This document shows positions 55,754-64,000 of a stretch of DNA of 64,000 nucleotides, one piece after another. The notes below the pieces were generated by a model. The model did not search any database, was not told the DNA's origin, and saw nothing but the letters and a program-made list of their open reading frames with translations. The position numbers and the translations under genes are program-made. Location of the stretch: NCBI RefSeq assembly GCF_000004195.4, contig NC_030677.2, forward strand, positions 40,301,142-40,365,141, in the 5' to 3' direction. The stretch is from Xenopus tropicalis (Eukaryota > Chordata > Amphibia > Anura > Pipidae). How positions within the stretch are numbered: position 1 is the first letter of the stretch; each line of letters begins with the position of its first letter.

Positions 55754-58700
55754 GTAAGTAAGATCCTATATCATGTGAATATTATGTGGTCTCCCGGTAA
55801 CCAAAGGCTGACTCCCTGCTCTTTGAAGGTGCCCCTCAGGCCCACTGGCAGGCAGTCAGACACAACACAGCAAATGCTTCCAGGGTTTGTCATTCTTTCA
55901 GTCCATTGTAAGGCACTTGCTACAGAAGCAAATGTACCCAGTGTGTGAGAGAGAGGAGAAGGTACAAGAGGTCATTTATCAATAATAGGCAAATGTGTCC
56001 ATGGGCAGTAACCATGGCAACCAATTAAAATGTTGCATTTAGTGTTTTACCTGCAGGTGACTGAAAAACACCCATTTACTGATTGGTTGTTCTGGGTTAC
56101 TGCCCACTGGCAGATTTGCTCAGTATTTATAAATGTTTTATTTTTCATCAGGTGCTTCTGGCATTTTTATTGTGTCTCTCTGATCTGGAATGGGTGTCTG
56201 CTGTGGATCCTCCTTCGCTTACTGCTCCAAAGTGTTCCAGTTCCAGAATGGCTGCAACTGGTGCTTCATTTCCTGCATGCCGGATCAGAACCACAAATCC
56301 TGGGTGAGTGCCTAGTGTAGGGCTGCTTTGCCACTCCATATAAGCCTGTAATAAGCTGCTTTACAGAAATAAACCACTCAAAAGAGCCATTAGCCATGTT
56401 TTATTAACCACAATTAAGTCTCAACATAATGTGCCCACCACAATCAGTTTTGCAGTAGATACTGGCACTGAGACACTCATATACCCAGGAAAACATGTAT
56501 ATACACATGGAATGAGGATGATAAAAGGCAATAAGCAGCGTGTTACCAAGAACCTTTCATCTCCAGTTTTATTGAGAGGGTACCAATTCTTCCAAATTGA
56601 GTATGTGCCAATTCTTTCTTTAAATTCACACATTTAAATATTTATTAGAGAATTGTTTTCATTTATACAGATAGAGAGCTTTCAGTTATTCTGGCTCTTG
56701 CTCTGTTGTGGTTGCACAGCCTGCGGAGATTGCTGGAGTGTCTGTTTGTGAGTGTCTTTTCCAATGGGGTCATTCACTTGGTGCAGTACTGCTTTGGCTT
56801 GGGCTATTACTTCTTGATTGGGATCACTGTACTCACCTATTGCCCACTGGACAGAAGGACTGGTAAGTGGATAGTTATATATATATTTTTTGTCCTTATC
56901 TTTAAGCATTATCAAGCTTCCATAAGAAGCTTCCAAAAGATAGCATAGAATACATCAGGTGACTGAATAGTTTCTGTGAAACAGGGAAACTGTTACAAAT
57001 GCAAATATTTATTCATTCGTGCAAACAAAATAGCAAACAATATTTACCAGGGAGTGTTAGTTTGCCAACCCTATTCTAAAACTACCTTATTACCACATGC
57101 ATAAAACAAAAGTGCGGCTAAGCTTAATATTAAATGGGGAAATAGACCCCTCTTTTTGACATGAGCTCATTCAGTTGGCTTTATGTAGAAAAGGCACGGA
57201 AACACTATCTAAGATAAATATAAATGTATTTTGTACACAAACAACTGATTCCACAGACTAAACCATGATAACTCGTATGAGCAATTTCCCAACATCCCTT
57301 AATAATATAATACAACCCCTTCCTCACCTTGTTCCATAGTGTTGCATTACTACGTAATAGGGATGCACTGAATCCACTTATTTTGGATTTGGCGAACCCC
57401 AAATCCTTTGTGAGAGAATCGGCCGAATACCAACCCCAACCCTAAGTTGCAAATGCAAATTAGGGTATGGGAGGGTTAAACGTCTGTGTTTACATGATAA
57501 AAAGTCATGTGATTTTAAGGATTTGGATTCGATTCAGCCAAATCCTGCCAAAAAGGCTGAATCCCGAACCGAATACTGGATTTGGTGCATCCCTGCTATG
57601 TAATCTTATAGGTAAATGGTGTCTGTAAACAAAGATCTTTAAAAATAAAAAACCTTATTTATATGCGGTGTATAAATATACTGTCTCTATTCTGTAATAT
57701 TTTTCAGAGCATTGTATGTATAGCTGTCAGTCAAATTGGACAATGCGATGTGTAAACTGTTTCCTTATTGGCTGGCTATTCTGTTGGTAACACCCTCTTG
57801 TGCTGATCAGTCCAATTTAAGCAACAGTGATAGCCTAGGAAGCAAATACATCTGGCTGCCATTACAGTAACTACCCTGTAAAGTTTTAATTGTGATTGCA
57901 AGTGATAGTGATTAAAGGAAAAGTAAAACTAAGCATTTTGCACCATAAAAAAGATGTATTAGCCAAGTCAAATTCTAGTTAGCACAGCCATATGGTAAAT
58001 GTGCTTACATTTTATTCTCCTTGTTTCCACCAGTCTCCACGGACAATCTTCTAACGCAGTGTCACTGGTACCATATCCTAGGACTGGCACTCTATATCTG
58101 GGCTTCTCTACACCAATACAGATGTCATTGTATTCTTGCTGGTCTGAGGAAAAGTGCATCAGGTGTGCTCCTCTGAAATGTATATATTCCTTATAGCACA
58201 TAAAATAGGCATAATTATGGTACAGAACATTGGGGGTGAGGATGGCATTACATTTAAGTGAGATTTTAAACTATACACAGGGCAAAGGTGCAGTGATAAT
58301 GTGTAATAGTGTAAGTTGGAAGATAGGGTCATAGAAAAAAGGGAAATACGTGTTAGGAAACCAGCTTGAAAAGCCATATTCATGTTGCTGCAGCATGCCA
58401 GGAGACCAAGGAATTCAAAAATGATATTGTAGCACCTCCAGTGGTCTGTTATAGCTCTCTTAGCAGCCTTATTGCAAACAGAGTTCATGCATAGTAGTTA
58501 CCAGGTTTACTAAGAATTCAGTAGACAGGATTGCCTCATGCTAAATTGTCACTACTGCTGTTTTGTAAACCAGTTCACTGATGCCAAAGTTTATTTCCAA
58601 ATCTGAAAACAGCTGCACCATATATGACCATGCACATATATGACCTAGATCTCCCTGGGTTGGTTAGTTGGATCAGGGAAATTGGACTCACATCTTTATG

Positions 58701-59248
58701 GTGTTTCCATAAAGGTTGTGCAGACCCATCTCTGTGTTTGGACAGACATATAACCTGGATGGTAAAAGGATAATGTGTCAGTACAAAAATGTAACTGACA
58801 CTGCAGTTCTTTACATGCTTCACATTATCAGCAGTGATATCTGTAAGGCAACTGCAGGACAGAGTATTTTCCTAATAAGTGTGTATGTAGTATTTGTCTA
58901 CCTTTATGTTAATATAATAGTTTTATATTACCTATTTATGAAGAAACCTTTTCTACTTGCTAACCGTGCTGTTTCTTATAAATTGCAGGGAACGTAATAA
59001 ACCTGAACCATTCTGTGCCCTGCGGAGACTGGTTTGAGAGAGTGTCCTGCCCTCATTACTTTGCAGAGCTCTTGATATATGTGTCCATCGCTGTTGTTTT
59101 TGGACTTCTGAACACTATATGGTGGCTGGTTGTTTTATTTGTTTTACTTAACCAGGCATTAGCTGCACTTTTGTGTCATGAGTTTTATCATGAAAAGTTT
59201 GATACATATCCTATTCACAGGAAAGCTTTCATTCCATTTATATTTTGA
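55530..59248 (+). CDS. srd5a3: SRD5A3, polyprenol/polyprenal reductase (five coding exons, 318 aa)
   Basis: Steroid 5-alpha-reductase-family enzyme of the ER membrane that saturates the alpha-isoprene unit in dolichol synthesis, feeding N-glycosylation. It was first assigned as polyprenol reductase; newer work places its step at polyprenal to dolichal. Exons: 55,530-55,753, 56,152-56,303, 56,671-56,862, 58,034-58,162 and 58,989-59,248; all introns are GT-AG with phases 2, 1, 1, 1. The spliced frame gives exactly 318 residues, the length of human SRD5A3. Visible landmarks: hydrophobic segment 12-34, [11 protein letters not shown] (48-58), FDIPKR (70-75), [16 protein letters not shown] (142-157), VQYCFGL (163-169), the C-terminal steroid dehydrogenase domain from about 190 with HQYRCH (216-221), GDWFE (245-249), His296 (the position reported as essential in the human enzyme) and [12 protein letters not shown] at the end. 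An in-frame second ATG at 55,560 (residue 11) is an alternative start. A broken exon 1 duplicate lies 2.1 kb upstream. Confidence 0.95.
55974..56133. mobile_element. foldback MITE in SRD5A3 intron 1
   Basis: The left part TTTATCAATAATAGGCAAAT, GGGCAGTAACCATGGCAACC is mirrored by GGTTGTTCTGGGTTACTGCC, CAGATTTGCTCAGTATTTAT. It is the same family as 20,393-20,540. It occupies about 40% of the intron and ends 18 bp before exon 2, so the T-rich tract TTTTATTTTTCATCAG is all that separates it from the acceptor. Confidence 0.7.
56152..56303 (+). CDS. srd5a3: SRD5A3 coding exon 2
   Basis: Acceptor TTTTTCATCAG|G, donor G|GTGAGT. It codes the rest of Arg75 to residue 125 plus one base. [18 protein letters not shown] corresponds to the KRYFSHFY..SVLWNG region of human SRD5A3. 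Confidence 0.93.
56671..56862 (+). CDS. srd5a3: SRD5A3 coding exon 3
   Basis: Acceptor ATTTATACAG|AT, donor ACTG|GTAAGT. It codes residues 126-189 plus one base, including [18 protein letters not shown] and [12 protein letters not shown], the most conserved block of the family. Confidence 0.94.
57358..57595. mobile_element. 238-bp hAT-type MITE in SRD5A3 intron 3
   Basis: Ends TAGGGATGCACTGAATCC and GGATTTGGTGCATCCCTG are flanked by CTACGTAA (57,350-57,357) and CTATGTAA (57,596-57,603), an 8-bp duplication with one CpG-type C/T change. The interior repeats GAATC/CCGAA motifs (GGCCGAATACC; CCCGAACCGAATACTGG). Non-coding. Confidence 0.82.
58034..58162 (+). CDS. srd5a3: SRD5A3 coding exon 4
   Basis: Acceptor TTGTTTCCACCAG|T, donor TCAG|GTGTGC, a somewhat weaker donor than the others. 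It codes residues 190-232 plus one base, with [20 protein letters not shown] and LAGLRKSAS. Confidence 0.92.
58989..59248 (+). CDS. srd5a3: SRD5A3 coding exon 5 (terminal)
   Basis: Acceptor TTCTTATAAATTGCAG|GG. It codes residues 233-318 and the TGA at 59,246-59,248, with [42 protein letters not shown] and the terminal [10 protein letters not shown]. No canonical AATAAA follows within the next few hundred bases, so the 3' end is not placed. Confidence 0.94.
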
Positions 59249-59950
59249 ATATAACTGTATACTATATATTTCCATATATATGCCTCTTTTGCTTTCTCTG
59301 TTTCAGTACTTAAGTAAGTGTATTTATCCTTGATATGGCAATACAAGAGAATATAGTTTCATAATCCATGTATGCCTTTTTATTTACTTTGAAGTTCATC
59401 TAAAAAACGAAGCCCATGATGTATTTGCCATGTAATTTTACACAGTGTTTCTTTGAGCACTTTGCAATTTACATGAATTTTCTATTTTTACAGCTTCCTG
59501 AAATTATTGCATTTTTACAGTAATACCAGGCTTTGGGTTACCGGAGCCAAAGTGGAACTATTGCAAAACTAAGTACTTAATGTTAATCATTAAGTACTTA
59601 ATCATTAAGCTGGCAACGCAGTCTCAGTACGAGCCAGCAGCATATTGGTCGATGTATGGGGCCCGTGGATGGGGCTTCCAAACTGATATCTATCTTAAAA
59701 TTAGCTAGATATCAATTGGGCAGGGTTAAAAATTCTGCTGGGGTGAGGATGGGCTTTTTTATGCAGTCTTTGTTCCAACTGCCTGCACTCTCATCATTGT
59801 GACGTGAGCTTTTGTGGCCCATCATCCTGATATTGCATAGCTAAATGTGGGTATATTGGGGAAAGATCTGCTAATTTGAAGGCCAAATGGATTTTTATGT
59901 ATATGGCTAGATCCTGGTAAAATACATTGGTATGTGCTTTCTTTACCTAG
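59249..59950. other. SRD5A3 3' UTR / downstream flank
   Basis: Begins with the 3' UTR. No clear polyadenylation signal is seen. TTAAGTACTTAAT-like palindromes recur at about 59,569-59,605. The block at 59,640-59,790 (GATGTATGGGGCCC, GATATCAATTGGGCAGG) may be a decayed repeat. No coding exon. Confidence 0.4.
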
Positions 59951-60200
59951 ACCGGGGGTCTCCAAACTTTTTTTTTACCCTTAAGTCACATTCAAAAAAA
60001 AGTTGGAGAGTAACATAAGTATTCCAAAAAAAAAAAAAAAAATCCGGGGGTGCCAAATAACAAATATTGCCTGTGATTGGCTATTTGTAGCCCCTATGAC
60101 TGTGGACAGGCAGCCTACAGGAGGCCCTGTTTGGCAGTAGTGGTGGTTTTGATGCATATAAAGCTTGCCTTGGTTGGTGAGCGACATGTTGCTCATGGTG
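59951..60200. repeat. decayed hAT-type MITE, CCGGGGGTCTCCAAAC end
   Basis: The left terminus GGGGGTCTCCAAACTTTTTT and the interior (CCTGTGATTGGCTATTTGTA, GTAGCCCCTATGACTG, GACATGTTGCTCATG) parallel the complete copy at 21,709-21,980 (TAATTGGCTATTTGGTAGCC, ACATGTTGCTCACGAG). The right terminus and target duplication are lost. An A-run sits at about 60,027-60,043. Confidence 0.65.
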
Positions 60201-60877
60201 GCCTCATGCACAAAGGTACTGTACACTACATGGTATATGAAATGATACAACTTGGCGATGCCCCTGTACTGTAAGTCTAGTACACTGTAAATGATTATAC
60301 AACATAGAGACTTACAGATTAAACATATACAAGTGTTCCTTAGAGTACAGGTGAGTTTTAGTTCCACCAACACTGCCTTTGCTGCACATATCTCTCTGTA
60401 CAAACATACACATATACCCAGGCACCTATCTAACTGGGAGCCTATGGTCTCCACTGTCCAGAGTCCCACTGGGTTTCTATCTTGCTCTCATTCCCTCACA
60501 TATATTGTGCCATTTTTACTAAGCCGCACACCCTCCCAAGGACTAATGGTGGTTGTAGTTTCCAGATTTTGCACAGCAAAGACACATAAAAGAACCTACA
60601 ACTTCCAGCTTGGTCACTTACCCTGGCAGCCAAAATACTATCGTTCTGTGATGCTACAACATTATTGTTACTTGTCTTTATCCTATTCATCTTCATCATT
60701 AGTTCATCATCAACTGAACCCTAACATGCAGATAGCTACTGAAATTAAAACTTGGACATCTGCTGAAAGAAGCTAAATAATTCAAAATCCACAAAAAATG
60801 GAAAAAGGTTAATTTAATGGTGAACTATCTATTTATTATATAAACAACAGCCAGCAGATTTTGTAAATTATACAGCG
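60201..60877. other. gene-free stretch
   Basis: Non-coding. Opposing open frames of about 160 codons each (59,981-60,469 - and 60,291-60,776 +) have no recognisable domain. Confidence 0.4.
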
Positions 60878-61018
60878 AATAATGTACCCCCTATTGTCTA
60901 ATATAAGGATATTATAAGTCACAGAGGAGTTCCATGACCATATAAACAAATAACTTATACAGATTATGGAACTCCAAGGTGACTTCTAAAATCCTCATAT
61001 AACAGGGGGTACATTATT
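60878..61018. mobile_element. 141-bp palindromic MITE (AATAATGTACCCCCT ends)
   Basis: AATAATGTACCCCCTATTGT and GAGGAGTTCCAT on the left are complementary to ATGGAACTCCAAGG and ACAGGGGGTACATTATT on the right, with AAGTCACAG / GTGACTT between. It forms an imperfect hairpin over its whole length. Target duplication not identified. Confidence 0.65.
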
Positions 61019-61879
61019 TTTTTAGTTAGTCATGTGACAGAAAAGACATCACTAAGCAGTTTATAAATATATATAATTTACAGGATATTCATAGCTTTTA
61101 TGTTCTTGCTGGCACAAGTCAGAACTCCGAGCATAGATCAAACTTATACAGTAGTGGTTATTGTTTTTAAGTACTAGGAAAAGTACAAAGATGTATTTTC
61201 CAGTGTCAAATAAGGGACGTTTGAGAGGTACTGCTGGTAATTGGTATCAAGTCTCCATAATTTCTGCGTCATTAATACTTGATAAAACCCCCTAATAATA
61301 AGAGCTAGTGATTGTCTCCCATTGCCTTTTCCTAAATATGCCCTTTTTGTTCCAAAATTTGAAATATGGCCCTAGAGTGGACAAATCTCAAGTTTAGAAC
61401 CCTACCCAAAAATACTACAAATTTAAAATTACTTTTGGTTAATTTAACCCATTCTCTTCTACTGAGTTAACCTTTTTTGTCCATGAATTAAAAAAAAATT
61501 GGCCTGTTTACATAGAGAGAACACTCTGAACAGAAAACCCTAAAAACTAAAGATAACTGTTGGCATACTTCATCCATTACATTCTCCTAAATAAGCCCTT
61601 TTTTTGTCTCTGTGAAAAATATTGCCTTATATCCACATAAAACACTGGACCAGTCTACCTTTGGTGCCCCAGAACTTTCTACTTAGGAACTGCTAGTGAA
61701 CCTGCCCACATCTACCTTAGCACCACAGTAAATGAAGAGACAAAATGTCTTGTTGTCAGTTTCACCCACTGTCTATATTATTCCTTGTTCTGGGGGCTCC
61801 AAGCAGAAAATATAAATGACTTTTGATCAAATAATGGCACCTGAGGGTCTTTTATTTTTTTTTTTTTACGTAGTGAGCT
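61019..61879. other. gene-free stretch upstream of a CpG-rich promoter
   Basis: AT-rich DNA ending in a T-run at about 61,854-61,867, immediately before the GC-rich segment. No gene seen. Confidence 0.4.
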
Positions 61880-62130
61880 GAGGAAAAAAATGAGCCGCTT
61901 GCGCAACACCGAGGTACTGAGGCACTGCCTCACTTCCCCCGCCCCTAGGCGGCGCGTCACTGCGCTCAGACACGTGTAGTAGTGACGCCATACTCTCGCG
62001 AGATGAGGCGTGTGACGTGGGGCTTAGCTGAGGGGCTGTGAGGCTTAGCTGTCCGGCAGGAGCAGAGGAGCTGGGGAACAGCGGCACTGCGGGGCGTTTA
62101 AGCAGCGATCCGGGACTGCGGCCTGTATTT
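61880..62130 (+). promoter_or_regulatory. CpG-rich promoter-like segment
   Basis: In an AT-rich region this 250-bp block is GC-rich and dense in CpG: GCGCAACACCG, CCCCGCCCC, GGCGGCGCGTCACTGCGC, CACGTG (E-box, 61,971-61,976), GTGACGCC, TCTCGCGAGA and TGACGTGG (CRE-like, about 62,014). There is no TATA box. It looks like a housekeeping-type promoter, with the transcript probably running to the right. No coding start with a convincing protein follows, so a non-coding first exon is likely. By vertebrate synteny downstream of SRD5A3 the gene could be TMEM165. Strand is inferred. Confidence 0.6.
61994..62003. promoter_or_regulatory. TCTCGCGAGA palindromic promoter element
   Basis: Perfect 10-bp palindrome known from vertebrate CpG-island promoters, where BANP binds it in a methylation-sensitive way (Kaiso/ZBTB33 has also been linked to it). 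Its presence strengthens the promoter call for the surrounding segment. Confidence 0.75.
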
Positions 62131-63258
62131 AAGAAGTTTAGGACTGTCCCACGAAAAAAACGGTACAGTTGGGCTGTATGGATTCACTACATGGCTCTGC
62201 TGCTGACTATTAACGCCTTTCCCCAGGGCAGCGAATGTGTACCCCCCCCCCACCTTCTATCATCTCTTTCCTTGCACCAGGTTGGCCAATTCTAATAGTT
62301 TATTCGCTTTGAGCCCTGGAGTCACAAAAGGCTGGGGTCACACTGACTTGTCTGCAATGAAATGTGCATTCAGACTCAATGTGCAGCAGGGAACCTGCCA
62401 TTATTAGTGTAACTGAGCGGCCCATTGTGGCTGGCTATGCAGTGTCTTATATATTATTCACCAAGAAAGGCCACTGCCATAGCCGCCTGGTGCTTGTTTG
62501 GAAAGTCAGTGCCCAGCTTGGCCAGTTGAAATTCTCAGGTATGGCAGCTCCTGCGCTATATATATATACTAGTGTCTATGAGGAAATAGATGGAAGATGG
62601 AATTACACTTACAATAGGGTTTAATCCTTGTAGCTATGGTTATAACAGGCAAGGATTTCAACATGCACTTGGCAGATGTAAATAGAATTTAAAGGCCACC
62701 TATTGGGGAGTATGGTTTCTCCCACTGGGGGTGTGGCCTAATAGAGCACACACTGTGGTTGGGGGAGCAGAATGCCCCTTGCCAATGCTATGTTACCCAC
62801 ACCTGGATGGAACCCCTCTGTGGGAGGCTATTCTGGAACATGAGCATGCAAGTTCAGCTCAGTGTGTCAGATGGCAGAGAGGCTTCCATAACTGGCCTTT
62901 AGTAAATCTGCCCATAATCTATGAATGTCCTTAAACTGATGTCGCTGTCAATATTCAGTGCCTTTGTGAGGCCAGCGCTCTTATGTTTCTGTAGCCCAAG
63001 AGGTAGTGATGGTTATAAGGGGAGCAGCACAGTATATAATCAGTTCCATACCTGGGTCAGGCTGCTAGGGCAGTTTTAGGCGATTATCAGTAGGTTGTTT
63101 TTATTTAAACAGGTTTTGTCAGTAATCTTAGTAACCAGCAAGTTAGAGGTCAGATTGGAGACACAAAACACATTCTACAGCAAGTTATTTTCCCATTTAA
63201 TCGAACATTGCTTTATCCTAGCTAAATAATCATTTTCTTTACAAGATGTTCTTCTCCT
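62131..63258. other. probable 5' transcribed region of the next gene, no coding exon recognised
   Basis: The first part (to about 62,290) is still moderately GC-rich, with a C-run at 62,241-62,250. Possible donors include TCAG|GTATGG at 62,538. Open frames are short and lack signal peptides or domains. The rest is non-coding. Confidence 0.35.
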
Positions 63259-63545
63259 TTAAAGGAGAAGGAAAGGAACAATCACTGGGGGGATATGTTA
63301 GGCTCCCCCAGTGATTGTAATGTCTTACCTGATACCCCAGGCCAGTGCTCCTGTTAGGAGAAAACTGCAGCAGCCTGGGGTATATGTGAGTGAGCGATCC
63401 TCTTGAACGCCGACGCATGCGCAGTTGAGCTTTTTTGTTAGTCAGCTTCTCACTCTAATTCGTATGCACAAGGATCGACGAAGGAACGCTCGCCCGCATA
63501 CACCCCGGCCAGTGCGGTTTTCTCCTAACAGGAGCTTTGGCCTTG
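63259..63545. mobile_element. T2/Kolobok-like element, left end intact
   Basis: Begins TTAAAGGAGAAGGAAAGGAA at the centre of the 20-bp palindrome CTTCTCCTTTAAAGGAGAAG (63,251-63,270). The internal hairpins ACCCCAGGCCAGTGCTCCTG...CAGCCTGGGGT and AATCACTGGGGG...CCCCCAGTGATT match the layout at 48,600-48,842 in inverse order. The right terminus is not resolved. Confidence 0.6.
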
Positions 63546-64000
63546 CTTAATTCCAAGCAATTTTTCAATGTGCATGACCAGATTTGCAGTAAAGTTAATT
63601 TATATTAAAGACTGTCCTTCTATTCTCTGCATTGCTGGTCTTGACTACAGATACCATTGTTTTCTGCAGTAGATGGCTCCCCATTAGCCAAACCTTCAGT
63701 TCCCACAATGACTTGTCTGTGATTGACATATCAGCAAAGGAGGCAAGTCACAAGACATTGTAAGACATGGAGTCTTGGCTTCTTCTTTATTGTTTCCATG
63801 ATAAATGGACAGATTTCTTCTGTAGCAATTTCATTTACAAGTGACTTTAAAATCCTTGAAAATGTGTAATGCAATAACAATTACCAATTTGTGTTGCTTT
63901 CCTGCCATGCTTGCCTATTTTGCCCATCTCTGGTTTCATAGATTAAAGCTGGACTGCCCTCCAATTTTTATGTTTTGCTTCTCTCAAGTGTTATTGTATG
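63546..64000. other. gene-free stretch at the window end
   Basis: Non-coding AT-rich DNA. Nothing recognised. Confidence 0.4.

Noticed and set aside
56682..56936. 84-residue open frame on the - strand opposite SRD5A3 exon 3
   Set aside because: It is a shadow of the real exon, with no support of its own.
59981..60776. Overlapping open frames of about 160 codons on opposite strands
   Set aside because: They run through a decayed hAT repeat and its A-run, have no domain, and mask each other.
62038..62295. 85-codon open frame as the first exon of TMEM165
   Set aside because: The frame has no signal peptide or membrane segment and contains a C-run; it does not resemble the expected N-terminus. 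Only the promoter is supported.

Overview
The window looks like frog nuclear DNA, most probably genus Xenopus. Three things point there. It holds a five-exon vertebrate SRD5A3 gene that splices by eye into a 318-residue protein. Its intergenic DNA is packed with short palindromic transposons of kinds I associate with Xenopus: Kolobok/T2-type elements with TTAA targets, a GGGCTCTGG family with 3-bp duplications, and GGTGGCCATACAC palindromes. It also carries CR1-type LINE, Penelope-like and Tc1-like sequences. I cannot separate X. laevis from X. tropicalis by reading alone.

Layout. Positions 1-53,394 contain no host protein-coding gene that I can support. The only long open frame there is the reverse transcriptase/endonuclease ORF of a CR1-type LINE (about 9,240-12,335). 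The rest is single-copy-looking AT-rich DNA broken up by MITEs, a recently inserted Tc1-like transposon (39,039-40,653) whose transposase is broken by one stop and one frameshift, microsatellites, long inverted repeats, and a nest of elements at 48.6-50.4 kb: a CR1 fragment split by a hAT transposon that carries a 34-bp minisatellite, with a T2 element abutting it.

Positions 53,395-59,248 are the genic part. A broken duplicate of SRD5A3 exon 1 lies at 53,395-53,590. It is followed by a GGGCTCTGG MITE and a decayed Penelope-like element with a GIY-YIG region (about 54,060-54,930), a CTCF-like motif, and the complete SRD5A3 coding region in five exons on the + strand (55,530-59,248). SRD5A3 acts in the ER membrane in dolichol synthesis for N-glycosylation. 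A MITE ends about 18 bp before the exon 2 acceptor, and another sits in intron 3.

Positions 59,249-64,000 hold the 3' flank, more repeats, and a CpG-rich promoter-like segment at about 61,880-62,130 with a perfect TCTCGCGAGA motif. This is probably the start of the next gene. By human synteny (KDR - SRD5A3 - TMEM165 - CLOCK) TMEM165 would be expected, but I see no coding exon of it here. The same synteny would make the long upstream desert the KDR-SRD5A3 interval.

Transposon classes were assigned from terminal repeats and target-site duplications read directly in the sequence. No database search was done.
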